From an uncultured Commensalibacter sp. (GTDB lineage Bacteria > Pseudomonadota > Alphaproteobacteria > Acetobacterales > Acetobacteraceae), in assembly GCA_945266285.1 (NCBI GenBank), contig CALYOP010000002.1:1-64000 (forward strand): a DNA stretch of 64,000 bases, in the 5' to 3' direction. The position numbers were made by a program, and so were the translations under genes. The notes under the pieces are model-generated. The model was not told the origin of the DNA. It saw nothing but the letters and a program-made list of their open reading frames with translations, and did not search any database. Below are positions 55,677 through 64,000 of this stretch, piece after piece; position 1 is the first letter of the stretch; each line of letters starts with the position of its first letter.

Positions 55677-57022
55677 TGTTTTCCAAGATTCTAATCGCCA
55701 ATCGTGGCGAAATTGCCTTACGTATTTTGCGTGCTTGTCGGGAAATGGGAATTCGTACCGTTGCAGTTCACTCAACTGCCGATGCCGATGCAATGCATGT
55801 TCGTCTGGCTGATGAAAGTGTCTGTATTGGGCCTCCTTCCCTTACAGAAAGCTATTTGAATAAAGCAGCAATTTTATCAGCAGCTACAATCACAGGTGCT
55901 GAAGCAATTCATCCTGGCTATGGATTTTTATCTGAAAATGCCAGTTTCGCCGAATTGGTAGAAGAACATGGTATAAGCTTTATTGGTCCTAACCCAGAAC
56001 ATATCCGTATGATGGGGGACAAGATCCAAGCCAAAATCACGATGAAACAATTTAATGTGCCTTTGGTTCCCGGTTCCGATGGCGCATTACAAGATATTGC
56101 AACCGCTTATAAAATTGCTGATGAGATTGGTTATCCTGTTTTAATTAAGGCCGCAGCCGGTGGCGGTGGTCGTGGGATGAAAGTCGCCTATAGCAAAGAT
56201 GAACTTGAAGAAGCCTGGAAAGTTGCACGTACTGAAGCACAAATGGCTTTTGGCAATGATGAAGTTTATCTAGAAAAATATCTCGATAATCCACGTCATA
56301 TTGAATTACAGATTATTGGTGATAGCTATGGTAATGTCGTTCATCTTGGTGAACGTGACTGTTCATTACAACGACGTCATCAAAAAGTTCTGGAAGAAGC
56401 ACTTTCGCCAGTACTTACGGATGAACAGCGGCAAAAGATTAGTTCTATCGTTACCAATGCCATGAAGAATTTGAAATACCGTAATGCAGGAACCCTCGAA
56501 TTCCTTTATCAAGATGGTCATTTCTGCTTTATTGAAATGAATACACGTTTACAAGTGGAACACCCAGTTAGCGAATACGTTTCGAATATTGATCTGGTTC
56601 GTGAACAAATTTGTGTTGCAGCTGGTGAAAAGCTTAGCTTTATCCAAAACGATATTCATCTTCGTGGCCATTCTATTGAATGTCGTATCAACGCAGAAGA
56701 TCCCGTAACTTTTGCACCGAGTCCTGGAACAATTAAAATGTTTCATCCACCCGGCGGTTTAGGCGTTCGTTTGGACAGTGCTTTGTATCAAGGTTACAAA
56801 ATACCACCTTATTATGATAGTTTGATTGCCAAACTGATTGTTTACGCACCTACGCGTACAGAAGCTATTGCACGTATGAAACGTGCTTTGGAGGAATTTG
56901 TAATTTCAGGCGTAAATACGACAATACCATTGCACCAAGCAATTCTTAACGATGAAGAATTTCAACGTGGTGAATATACTATTCATTGGTTAGAAAACTT
57001 TATCGCGAAAAACCAACAATAG
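55676..57022 (+). CDS. accC: Biotin carboxylase subunit of acetyl-CoA carboxylase
   Basis: Carboxylates the biotin of AccB with bicarbonate and ATP. The 448 residues show ILIANRGEIALRILRACREMGI at the start, the ATP-grasp Gly loop AAAGGGGRGMK, the active-site stretch HLGERDCSLQRRHQKVLEEA and IEMNTRLQVEHPVSE. It closes the aroQ-accB-accC operon, followed by a long hairpin. Confidence 0.97.
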   Translation: MFSKILIANRGEIALRILRACREMGIRTVAVHSTADADAMHVRLADESVCIGPPSLTESYLNKAAILSAATITGAEAIHPGYGFLSENASFAELVEEHGISFIGPNPEHIRMMGDKIQAKITMKQFNVPLVPGSDGALQDIATAYKIADEIGYPVLIKAAAGGGGRGMKVAYSKDELEEAWKVARTEAQMAFGNDEVYLEKYLDNPRHIELQIIGDSYGNVVHLGERDCSLQRRHQKVLEEALSPVLTDEQRQKISSIVTNAMKNLKYRNAGTLEFLYQDGHFCFIEMNTRLQVEHPVSEYVSNIDLVREQICVAAGEKLSFIQNDIHLRGHSIECRINAEDPVTFAPSPGTIKMFHPPGGLGVRLDSALYQGYKIPPYYDSLIAKLIVYAPTRTEAIARMKRALEEFVISGVNTTIPLHQAILNDEEFQRGEYTIHWLENFIAKNQQ

Positions 57023-57061
57023 CTTCATTTATCTTTAATTGCCGTTTTATTCATTTCATTT

Positions 57062-57107
57062 CATATCAAAGCAAAGTTAAAACATACGTGTTAAAAGCTT
57101 TGATATG
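57062..57107 (+). terminator. Long hairpin ending the aroQ-accBC operon
   Basis: CATATCAAAGC (57062-57072) pairs exactly with GCTTTGATATG (57097-57107), with an inner stem TTAAAACA / TGTT. Only TTT follows it, so the strength as a terminator is uncertain. Confidence 0.6.
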
Positions 57108-57158
57108 TTTCGAATATTGATCAGACTGGTAATGATGGATGCTATTTTGCTTATTATA

Positions 57159-57204
57159 CCAGCAAATATTCAACCACATAAATACGGTGTGTTTTATTTG
57201 CTGG
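57159..57204 (-). terminator. Candidate apt terminator
   Basis: CCAGCAAATA (57159-57168) and TATTTGCTGG (57195-57204) are exact inverted copies with a 26-base spacer, 15 bases after the apt stop on the minus strand. The T tract after it is weak (TATAATAAG). Confidence 0.45.
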
Positions 57205-57218
57205 AGTTTTAAGAAACC

Positions 57219-57776
57219 TTATTCGTCATATGAAATGATAGCATGTAGAGGAACATCAATCTTTTCTCTACCTTTTAAAGCAGATAATTCAATTAAAGCA
57301 GCAGCTCCAACAACTTCCGCTCCAGCTTTACGTAATAGCTCAATTGCTGCGCATAACGTGCCGCCTGTTGCTAGCAAATCGTCTGTTACAACAACACGTT
57401 GTCCGGGTTTTACGGCATCATGCTGAATGTGCAAACAATTGGTTCCATATTCAAGATCATATTGGGTAGAAATCGTTTTACCGGGTAACTTGCCAGGTTT
57501 ACGAAGCATGACCATCCCGCAACCTAACGCCATCGCCAAAGGAGAAGCTGTTAGGAATCCTCTGGACTCAATACCTGCAATCATATCTGGACGCCAGGCT
57601 GATACGCCATGTGCCAAACGTCCCGCAGCAATCCGCAATGCCTCAGGACTTCGCAAAAGTGTTGATATATCGTAAAATAATATCCCTTTTTTTGGGTAAT
57701 CTGGAATCGAACGGATATAATCTTTTAGATTAATTTCCTGTGGAGCATTATAAGTTACGGTTGATGGGTTAGTCAT
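57219..57776 (-). CDS. apt: Adenine phosphoribosyltransferase
   Basis: Salvages adenine to AMP with PRPP. The 185 residues show [36 protein letters not shown], and the PRPP loop [21 protein letters not shown]. It recycles the adenine part that follows from AhcY and polyamine metabolism. It is transcribed toward accC. Confidence 0.95.
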   Translation of the reverse strand: MTNPSTVTYNAPQEINLKDYIRSIPDYPKKGILFYDISTLLRSPEALRIAAGRLAHGVSAWRPDMIAGIESRGFLTASPLAMALGCGMVMLRKPGKLPGKTISTQYDLEYGTNCLHIQHDAVKPGQRVVVTDDLLATGGTLCAAIELLRKAGAEVVGAAALIELSALKGREKIDVPLHAIISYDE

Positions 57777-57950
57777 TTGAAAGGATATCCATATTAATAA
57801 ATCCCAAAATTGGCAAAACAGCCCTCACATGTAAACCGCCATGAGCCATATCGCAACCCATTAGCAATTTATGTTAGTAAATTTTCGGAAAATAGTGGAA
57901 AAAGCAGAACTTTACAAAAACTGGTTATACAATTTATCAAACAGTTAAAA

Positions 57951-58027
57951 TGGCGGACCCGACGAGATTCGAACTCATGACCTTTGCCTTCGGAGGGCAA
58001 CGCTCTATCCAGCTGAGCTACGGGTCC
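57951..58027 (-). tRNA. tRNA-Arg (anticodon CCG)
   Basis: 77-base cloverleaf with encoded CCA on the minus strand. Acceptor GGACCCG pairs with CGGGTCC, the anticodon stem TTGCC/GGCAA holds the loop CTCCGAA, and the T arm is ATGAG-TTCGAAT-CTCGT. It reads CGG codons. Confidence 0.95.
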
Positions 58028-58182
58028 GTACACGCTATGCAATACCCTCTTCTTTTTTAAAATACCAGTTTTTTCTTATACTTTTTTTGGAAATTATTTT
58101 TAGGGTTTACAGAATATTATTCTGATATAATAATAATTATAAATCTGTAACGTTTTTGCTGCAGACCATGAAAGGATTTTTA

Positions 58183-58578
58183 ATGAAAAAGCTCTCTATT
58201 GCCCTGTTATCCATGGGTGTTCTGTTTGCCTATCAAGCTAATGCAGATGACAAAGGGGGTTATCAAGGCCCTAGTCTGCAAAGATCTGTTAATACCGAAG
58301 ACAGCACAAATACACAGCCCATTTCTGTAAATGCAGCTCGTGCACTTCCAGATGATACCAAAGTTTTTCTTCGTGGCATCATTGTTCAGCATTTAAAAGA
58401 CGATAAATATCTGTTCAAAGATGATTCTGGAAACATCACCGTAAAAATTGACAAAGATAAGTGGAAAGGTCAAACCGTTGTGAATAACAATTGGATTGAA
58501 CTTACGGGTAAAATCCAGCATGAAGACAAAACCGTACAGATCGAAGCTGAATCCGTTAATCTTATTCGTGTGAAATAA
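58183..58578 (+). CDS. YgiW/YdeI-family periplasmic OB-fold protein (BOF)
   Basis: 131 residues with a signal peptide (KKLSIALLSMGVLFAYQANA) and the BOF domain: ISVNAARALPDDTKVFLRGIIVQHLKDDKYLFKDDSGNITVKIDKDKWKGQ and NNWIELTGKI. Relatives help tolerance to peroxide, acid, cadmium or cationic peptides. The ATG at 58183 has AAAGGA upstream; the earlier ATG at 58156 is less likely. A very strong hairpin terminator follows. Confidence 0.88.
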   Translation: MKKLSIALLSMGVLFAYQANADDKGGYQGPSLQRSVNTEDSTNTQPISVNAARALPDDTKVFLRGIIVQHLKDDKYLFKDDSGNITVKIDKDKWKGQTVVNNNWIELTGKIQHEDKTVQIEAESVNLIRVK

Positions 58579-58602
58579 GATATAAAGATTTATCTTTAAG
58601 CT

Positions 58603-58645
58603 TATTAGCATTATAGGGGGAAATGTTTCCTCTATAATGCTAATA
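58603..58645 (+). terminator. Strong terminator after the YgiW-like gene
   Basis: TATTAGCATTATAG pairs exactly with CTATAATGCTAATA, and the stem continues inward through GGGGAAA / TTTCC-TC to a tiny loop, about 20 base pairs in all, followed by TTTATAATAC. Confidence 0.85.
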
Positions 58646-58715
58646 TTTATAATACTTTGAAAAACCGTATATTAATCAATTATAGAATTTCAAAATACTT
58701 AATAAAACAAAACAA

Positions 58716-60104
58716 TTATATTCTTGCTTCTTCAAATATTTGTTTTACATCACCCTTCCAAACAGTTTCATAGCGGTTTAACCAGTGTTCTGCCTGTGTT
58801 GGTTTCCCTTCCGCAATTTCCATAAGCGGATTTAAATAAAAAGCTTCATCCTCAAGATCTGCATTTTTTACCTTTCGATTTTTTAAACCGCCTATGGCGA
58901 GTTCAACAACCGGTTTCAGCAAATTCCTTAAATTACCTTTTCTCCACGAAGTAGACAATCCATATTTTGGAACTTCTGGTCTTAATGCTTCATAGGCCTG
59001 CCAAGGCATTTCCTTTAAGAATTTCTCTGCCGCCAACAAAGTGGGTTCATCATATAACAACCCTACCCATAAGGCCGACATCGCCAACATCATATCAGGA
59101 CTTCCAGCATCCGCACCCCGCATTTCAAGATAACGTTTTAAGCGAACATCAGGAAAAGCAACGGTTACATGATTTTCAAAATCTTCCATGGTGGGTCGCT
59201 GTCCTTCTAATCCCTTAGGCGCTTTACCAGACATCCACTCCCGTAACGATGCTCCTGCAACGTCAATCATCTCACCATTACGCAAAACAAAATACATTGG
59301 AACATCAAGCAACCATTCAATATAACGCTCAAACCCAAATGAATCCTCAAAAAAGCTAGCGGGTAAGCCCGCGCGATTATTATCCGTATCCGTCCAAACA
59401 TATGCCCGTGTTGATAAATAACCGCTAGGTTTTCCTTCATAAAAAGGCGAATTCGCAAATAAAGCCGTTGCCAAAGGTTGCAACGCCATAGAAACCCGCA
59501 TTTTTCTTGCCATATCAATTTCAGAAGAAAAATCTAAATTGACCTGTACTGTACAAGTTCTTTGCATCATATCCAAGCCCATTGTGCCAACTTTAGGCAT
59601 ATAAGCCCGCATAATTTCATAGCGTCTTTTGGGCATCCATGGCATTTGTTGTCGTGTTGCGAAAGGATGAAAACCCAAAGGGGCAAAACCTATCCCCATA
59701 GGATCAGCCGCTTGATGCACCGATTGAATATGCGTTTTAAGTTCCTGCGCTGTTTCATGAAGGTTGGCAAGTAATGTACCCGAAAGTTCAAACTGACCGG
59801 CAGGTTCCAAAGAAATGCCTGCTCCTGTATCCGTTGTTAATCCAATTAAACAGTCGCGATCAGAAACACTTTTCCAATCTGGATGAGCCTTTTGTAAATT
59901 CGACAAAATAGCTCCGATGCCGTTTGGTGAATAGGGTGGCGGTAGATAAGATTGTGCGTCATTTTGAGAACGTATAAAACCAAATTTCTCATGTTCTGTA
60001 CCAATACGCCAAGATGGGCTGGGTTTACACCCTGCTTCCAGATAACTGACCATCTGCGAAATAGAAACAAGCGGCGTATCATCATGATTACTTACATTTG
60101 ACAT
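58716..60104 (-). CDS. gshA: Glutamate--cysteine ligase, alphaproteobacterial/plant type
   Basis: First step of glutathione synthesis. The 462 residues fit the GCS2 branch found in plants and Alphaproteobacteria: GTEHEKFGF at the start, SLEPAGQFELSG, MPKVGTMGLDMMQRTCTVQVNLDFSSE, and RGADAGSPDMMLAMSALWVGLLYD. gshB is not in the window. The ATG has only a weak ribosome site. Confidence 0.93.
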   Translation of the reverse strand: MSNVSNHDDTPLVSISQMVSYLEAGCKPSPSWRIGTEHEKFGFIRSQNDAQSYLPPPYSPNGIGAILSNLQKAHPDWKSVSDRDCLIGLTTDTGAGISLEPAGQFELSGTLLANLHETAQELKTHIQSVHQAADPMGIGFAPLGFHPFATRQQMPWMPKRRYEIMRAYMPKVGTMGLDMMQRTCTVQVNLDFSSEIDMARKMRVSMALQPLATALFANSPFYEGKPSGYLSTRAYVWTDTDNNRAGLPASFFEDSFGFERYIEWLLDVPMYFVLRNGEMIDVAGASLREWMSGKAPKGLEGQRPTMEDFENHVTVAFPDVRLKRYLEMRGADAGSPDMMLAMSALWVGLLYDEPTLLAAEKFLKEMPWQAYEALRPEVPKYGLSTSWRKGNLRNLLKPVVELAIGGLKNRKVKNADLEDEAFYLNPLMEIAEGKPTQAEHWLNRYETVWKGDVKQIFEEARI

Positions 60105-60186
60105 AAATCATCTATCACTATGCGTTAAGGTATTTAATACATTCGAAAAATCGGCTATTCTAAAACAATTAGCGAAAATTTTCAGG

Positions 60187-60921
60187 TTATGCCTGAATAT
60201 GATTCAGTAATTGTGCCAAGCCAGCAGCAATAGCAGTTTCAGCTCGTAGCGTTAACATGCCTAAAGGTAATGGTTGCACAAAATCACAGCGCAGAAAAGT
60301 TTTTATTTCGCAATCATCAAATCCACCTTCTGGACCAACTAGAATTCCTTCATTTCCTGAAAAATTTTGGGAATCTTTAACCGAAATATGACGTGTATCC
60401 CACCGTTCGATAGCCGTCAATAAAACCCGATCTTTTTCCCAACTTTCTAAAAACTGATCAAGTGTAATAAGCGGCCTTATTTCTGGTAAAGTAAGGCGAT
60501 CGCATTGTTCAGCAGCTTCAATTGTTATACTACGCAAACGCTCTTCTTTAATTCTTTGGCTATTTGTTCGTTTCATAATCACAGGCTGTAAAACCCGTAC
60601 TCCCATTTCCGTAGCCATTCGGACTGCAATATCTGTTGCATCGCGTTTTAAAGGTGAAAAAACCAGCGTTGGTCCATGTGGAATTAATGGTTTGCGGGTT
60701 TGCTGCTGTAGAATAACCGAACCTTTTCCACGCTTTAATGATTTTATATTACAAAGCCACTCCCCGTCCCGTTCGTTAAATAAGGCAACTTTATCCCCTT
60801 CACCCAATCGCAGAACATTTCCCAAATAATGTGCATTTTCAGTTGATAAAATACCAATCCCATTGATCATAAAGGTTTCATATAATGCAGGATCAGCATA
60901 AATTCTGGGTAAGAAAGACAT
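60187..60921 (-). CDS. rsmE: 16S rRNA (uracil1498-N3)-methyltransferase RsmE
   Basis: Methylates U1498 of 16S rRNA. The 244 residues have an N-terminal PUA-like part (HYLGNVLRLGEGDKVALFNERDGEWLC) and a SPOUT knot with EGILVGPEGGFDDCEI and PLPLGMLTLRAETAIAAGL. The ATG at 60921, after AAAGGTAACGATA, is chosen over the longer start at 60981. It is divergent from ubiA. Confidence 0.94.
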   Translation of the reverse strand: MSFLPRIYADPALYETFMINGIGILSTENAHYLGNVLRLGEGDKVALFNERDGEWLCNIKSLKRGKGSVILQQQTRKPLIPHGPTLVFSPLKRDATDIAVRMATEMGVRVLQPVIMKRTNSQRIKEERLRSITIEAAEQCDRLTLPEIRPLITLDQFLESWEKDRVLLTAIERWDTRHISVKDSQNFSGNEGILVGPEGGFDDCEIKTFLRCDFVQPLPLGMLTLRAETAIAAGLAQLLNHIQA

Positions 60922-61073
60922 TATCGTTACCTTTGATAAAATTGATTTAATTATGAAAATAATTGCTATTTTTATCGACAATCTTTAATGCAATTTACAT
61001 TGAATATCGCGATATACTCAATTCTATCTTTTTGACAAAATAATCTTTCGCATATTTTAGGCTAGGATTTACG

Positions 61074-61991
61074 GTGAAGAATACATCAACACAATCCGAT
61101 ATTAACCTTTCTGGCTGGATTAGTTACTTGCCGCATTCGTGGCAAGCTTATGTTTTATTACTTCGTCTGGAGCGCCCGATCGGAAGTTGGTTGCTTTTTC
61201 TTCCTGGATTATGGGGAATTCTGTTACCCCACGATGTGCCTATTACAACGCGTATATTCTTAATTATTCTATTCGCTTTGGGCAGTATCCTTATGCGTGG
61301 CGCAGGATGTATCGTCAATGATATTTGGGATCGCGATTTCGACCGACAGGTTGCACGAACTAAAAACCGCCCTATTGCTAGTGGTGCAATTTCTGTTTTT
61401 CAAGCCATTATATTTCTAATTGTTATTTTAATAATTGGACTATTAATCCTACTACAATTAAATATCCCCGCGCGTTGGTTAGGTGCTTCTTCTTTAATTC
61501 TGGTAGCCTTATATCCTGGAGCAAAGCGAATTACCTGGTGGCCGCAATTGGTTTTAGGATTTACTTTTGGTTTTGGCGCACCTTTAGGTTACACGGCCGC
61601 CACCGGGCATTTATCCTGGGCACAAGCAGCATTATATGGCGCAACCATTGCCTGGCAAGTTGGTTTTGATACGATTTATGGCTATCAAGACATTGAAGAT
61701 GATAAGCAAGTCGGTATCAAATCTACCGCACGTCTTGCTGGCGAATCTGGAAAATTGTTTGTTTCAATTTGTTTTACCATCTGTATTCTTTTGCTAATTG
61801 TGACCCATATTTTAAACCACAATGCTTGGCCTGCCATAATAATGCTATCATTGCCGACACTTCATTTTATTTGGCAAATGCGTCATTTTAATCCGCATAA
61901 TCCAAAAATTTGCCAAAAACTATTTAATGCAAATCGGGATGCCGGCCTATTAATTGCCTTTACACTTTTCATAGGTCTGCTGTTCGAATGA
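61074..61991 (+). CDS. ubiA: 4-hydroxybenzoate octaprenyltransferase UbiA
   Basis: Inner-membrane prenyltransferase of ubiquinone synthesis. The 305 residues have the two Asp-rich motifs NDIWDRDFDRQVARTKNRP and YQDIEDDKQVGIKSTA, and about eight membrane helices. The start is GTG, six bases after AGGA. Its stop overlaps the start of the next gene (61988), so the two are coupled. Confidence 0.94.
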   Translation: MKNTSTQSDINLSGWISYLPHSWQAYVLLLRLERPIGSWLLFLPGLWGILLPHDVPITTRIFLIILFALGSILMRGAGCIVNDIWDRDFDRQVARTKNRPIASGAISVFQAIIFLIVILIIGLLILLQLNIPARWLGASSLILVALYPGAKRITWWPQLVLGFTFGFGAPLGYTAATGHLSWAQAALYGATIAWQVGFDTIYGYQDIEDDKQVGIKSTARLAGESGKLFVSICFTICILLLIVTHILNHNAWPAIIMLSLPTLHFIWQMRHFNPHNPKICQKLFNANRDAGLLIAFTLFIGLLFE

Positions 61992-62656
61992 AAAATCTGG
62001 ATGATTTCAAAAAATTTATTATTGCGCATACCCAACCCAAGAACACTGCTTTAGTTCCTGAAATCACACTTTATCAAGCGAGTAAAATTACCCCCATTTG
62101 GCAGGCCAGCGAAAAATGGCTACAGGAAAACAACATAGAGCCCCCCTTTTGGGCCTTCGTATGGCCAGGTGGGCAAAGTTTAGCACGTTATATTTTAGAT
62201 AATCCAGAATTTGTGCAAAAGAAACGGGTTCTAGATTTTGCAGCGGGTTGTGGTATTGCAGCTATTGCCTGTGCACTTTGTCAAGCTGCCTATGTCGAAG
62301 TGGCTGATATTGATCCTATGGCACAAGCTGCTTGTACAATTAATGCTGTACTTAATCAGGTTATACTTGATTGTAATACTCAAAATGTGGTCGGTGCTTC
62401 TAACCGTTGGGATATTATCCTATGCGGTGATGTTTGTTACGAAGCCCCGATGACCCGCCATATATGGCCATGGTTAAAACATTGTGCAGAACAAGGTGCT
62501 GAAGTAATTATTGCAGATCCAGGTCGTGCCTATCTTCCCCAAAAAGAGCTTGAAGCCATTCGCCAATATGACGTTCCAACGACTTTGGAACTTGAAGATT
62601 GTACACAGCGACAAACCACACTTTATCGTTTATCTATAGACACACATCCGAAATAG
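61988..62656 (+). CDS. Class I methyltransferase, ETFB lysine methyltransferase-like
   Basis: 222-residue protein. PPFWAFVWPGGQSLARYI is the typical start of the Methyltransf_16/ETFBKMT group, VLDFAAGCGIAAIACALCQA is the SAM motif, and VADIDPMAQAACTIN and WDIILCGDVCYEAPMT follow. Relatives trimethylate Lys residues of the electron-transfer flavoprotein beta subunit. Coupling to ubiA, whose product ubiquinone receives electrons from that flavoprotein pathway, fits this idea but does not prove it. It overlaps the end of convergent queD by 23 bases. Confidence 0.78.
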   Translation: MKNLDDFKKFIIAHTQPKNTALVPEITLYQASKITPIWQASEKWLQENNIEPPFWAFVWPGGQSLARYILDNPEFVQKKRVLDFAAGCGIAAIACALCQAAYVEVADIDPMAQAACTINAVLNQVILDCNTQNVVGASNRWDIILCGDVCYEAPMTRHIWPWLKHCAEQGAEVIIADPGRAYLPQKELEAIRQYDVPTTLELEDCTQRQTTLYRLSIDTHPK

Positions 62657-63167
62657 ACATATCAGGTCTTTCCCACCAACGTTGTTGAGCATTATTCCCC
62701 TTTGGCAGAAAATCAAAAGGATTACCTGTAAAACAAACGGTATTCGTTGGTGTTTCCTTAATTTCAATTCGATGACACCGTAATGTCGTTTGTTCATCCT
62801 TTAAAATCGCATTGACTTTGGACATAAGCAAACAAGCCAAAAGTTCCGTTGTCGGATCACCCGGAGTAATCATTAAATGCGATATCCGTTGTGGTTCATT
62901 TGCTTTAAACCAATCCAATAAAGGATCATCTTCTGATAATTGAAAAGCATGATCTACGGAACCATCAATAAAACGATGCCATGCTGTTTTGGCTTTGCTG
63001 AAAGGCAAAACCATATTATGGCTTCCATCCAAAACCTGAGCATTTTCATCTATTAAATAAACGATGACCTCTTCATTATGACCATGAGGCGTCGAACAAA
63101 CATCATTGGTATCGTGGATTAAACGATGCCCCATAGAAAAACGACGGGTAAAAACCATTTCAAACAT
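62634..63167 (-). CDS. queD: 6-carboxytetrahydropterin synthase QueD
   Basis: Second step from dihydroneopterin triphosphate to preQ0. Zinc ligands are seen in FSMGHRLI and PHGHNEEV, with the catalytic Cys in DVCSTPHGH. The 177 residues are longer than E. coli QueD (about 120), mainly in the middle and C terminus ([17 protein letters not shown]). The ATG at 63167 follows AAAAAGGA and overlaps the queC stop by eight bases; the longer frame from 63266 lies inside queC. Confidence 0.9.
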   Translation of the reverse strand: MFEMVFTRRFSMGHRLIHDTNDVCSTPHGHNEEVIVYLIDENAQVLDGSHNMVLPFSKAKTAWHRFIDGSVDHAFQLSEDDPLLDWFKANEPQRISHLMITPGDPTTELLACLLMSKVNAILKDEQTTLRCHRIEIKETPTNTVCFTGNPFDFLPKGNNAQQRWWERPDMSISDVCL

Positions 63168-63882
63168 GATAAATTCCTTTTTCTTGCTGGTAGGTTTCCC
63201 ATCCTTTACGACGCAATTCGCAGGCCGGACAATGACCGCAACCATAACCCCAATCATGATATTCATCCCGTTGCCCTAAATAGCAACTATGACTTTCATG
63301 ATTAATCAATTCAACCAACGGCTTACCACCCAGATCCTCTGTCAAACGCCATTCATCTGCCTTATCCATCCACATCAAAGGTGTATGCAATACGAAATGA
63401 CTGGCCATACCCAGATTTAACGTTGTTTGTAATGCTTTTATCGTATCGTCGCGGCAATCTGGATAACCAGAATAATCGGTCTCGCACATCCCACCAATAA
63501 TATGCCGAAGATTGCGTCTACCAGCTAAAATAGCAGCATAAGTAAAAAATAATAAATTGCGTCCCGGTACAAAAGTGGTCGGTAAACCTTGCTTATCCCA
63601 TTCAATTTTTGTCTCTCGGGTCAAAGCTGTTTCGGAAAGGCCGGCCAGGTCTGAAAGGTTTAACAAATGGTCATCACCCAAAACATGTTGCCATGTGGGT
63701 TGTAACGCTACCATTTTTTTTCGCAATACACTTCGACATTCCATTTCAATGGCATGCCTTTGCCCATAATGAAAACCAACGGTTTCTACATATTTAAAGT
63801 GAGTCAAAGCCCATGCAAGGCAAGTTGCCGAATCTTGACCGCCTGAAAAAAGAACAAGCGCACTTTCTGAAAATGTCGCCAT
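63160..63882 (-). CDS. queC: 7-cyano-7-deazaguanine synthase QueC
   Basis: ATP-dependent conversion of 7-carboxy-7-deazaguanine to preQ0. The 240 residues have the PP-loop [30 protein letters not shown], and the zinc-binding tail CYLGQRDE...[15 protein letters not shown]. It lies between queE (TAATG overlap) and queD (eight-base overlap), forming one operon. Confidence 0.96.
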   Translation of the reverse strand: MATFSESALVLFSGGQDSATCLAWALTHFKYVETVGFHYGQRHAIEMECRSVLRKKMVALQPTWQHVLGDDHLLNLSDLAGLSETALTRETKIEWDKQGLPTTFVPGRNLLFFTYAAILAGRRNLRHIIGGMCETDYSGYPDCRDDTIKALQTTLNLGMASHFVLHTPLMWMDKADEWRLTEDLGGKPLVELINHESHSCYLGQRDEYHDWGYGCGHCPACELRRKGWETYQQEKGIYHV

Positions 63883-64000
63883 TAAGGAATACCTATTAAT
63901 TTATGTGTCTGAAGTGATAGTCGCCATTGAGGATGCCTTTGACAATAATCAATAGCTTGTTGCAAATATTCTGCTTTATACGCGCCATCCATGGGCTGCA
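63882..64000 (-). CDS. queE: 7-carboxy-7-deazaguanine synthase QueE (C-terminal part, cut by window end)
   Basis: Translated on the minus strand, the last 119 bases give QPMDG at the window edge, a [17 protein letters not shown] tail and a stop whose last base starts the queC ATG (TAATG). The LQPM...[13 protein letters not shown] pattern is the end of QueE, the radical-SAM enzyme that makes the deazaguanine ring. Only about 39 residues are inside the window. Confidence 0.85.
   Translation of the reverse strand, partial: QPMDGAYKAEYLQQAIDYCQRHPQWRLSLQTHKLIGIP

Noticed and set aside
1..64000. Phage, insertion sequence, integron, CRISPR or defence cluster
   Set aside because: No integrase, transposase, terminal inverted repeats, spaced repeats, Cas, restriction or toxin-antitoxin genes were recognised. 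The two tRNA genes have no integrase beside them.

Overview
The window is a low-GC, gene-dense stretch of an alphaproteobacterial chromosome. The gene content and order fit the Acetobacteraceae: aroQ-accB-accC, a DUF2849-cysI-DUF934 sulfite reductase operon, feoA-feoB with a Cys-rich partner, metX-metW plus metZ, a DcaP-like porin, and MlaEF next to radA. The strong A+T bias, which is unusual for acetic acid bacteria, suggests a host-associated member such as Commensalibacter. That genus is an inference from style and content, not a database result. I see no phage, insertion sequence, integrase, CRISPR array, plasmid or rRNA gene. Most of the window is core chromosome.

Layout. 0.3-2.6 kb: a two-domain phytase/esterase-like protein with a type I secretion tail, broken by a one-base frameshift. 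3-5.7 kb: clpB behind a candidate RpoH promoter. 6-8.3 kb: feoA-feoB and a Cys-rich membrane protein behind a Fur-box-like site. 8.3-10.7 kb: YdcF-like protein, TRIC-like channel, ribokinase. 11-14.8 kb: semialdehyde dehydrogenase, a polysaccharide-type methyltransferase and UDP-glucose dehydrogenase. 15-19.5 kb: MlaE/MlaF, RadA, AhcY. 20-22.6 kb: DUF3597 protein and porin. 22.6-27.3 kb: a minus-strand run of a GT-C-like membrane protein, ThiM, an MBOAT acyltransferase and an SGNH-type partner. 27.4-33.8 kb: trehalase, YqhD-type alcohol dehydrogenase, LolA, RsmI, an LpoA-like lipoprotein and a small unknown protein. 34-40 kb: waaA-lpxK-lpxL-like lipid A genes, then the sulfite reductase operon. 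40-47.8 kb: universal stress protein, FabI, AroC, OsmC, a 55-residue unlisted ORF coupled to cbpA-cbpM, FolE, ApaG, MetZ. 48-54.5 kb: tRNA-Gly(CCC), secreted unknown, metXW, secreted unknown, an ornithine-decarboxylase-type enzyme, YihY, RlpA. 54.7-64 kb: aroQ-accBC, apt, tRNA-Arg(CCG), YgiW/BOF protein, gshA, rsmE, ubiA, a lysine methyltransferase-like protein, and queD-queC-queE (cut by the window end).

Several themes link the genes. Envelope biogenesis is prominent: lipid A/Kdo, LolA, MlaEF, LpoA-like, RlpA, porin, UDP-glucuronate supply and a putative O-acylation module. Sulfur and methyl metabolism forms a second theme (cysI operon, metX/W/Z, ahcY, gshA). Stress and iron functions form a third (clpB, cbpA/M, osmC, usp, feo).

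I did not find a clear undescribed defence or mobile system. The items that best repay a second look are the frameshifted type-I-secreted double-domain protein, the GT-C/MBOAT/SGNH surface-glycan module with thiM embedded in it, the duplicated leader element of clpB, the small protein coupled to cbpA, the CTAG-centred palindromes before yihY, and the methyltransferase whose start codon sits just behind a strong terminator.
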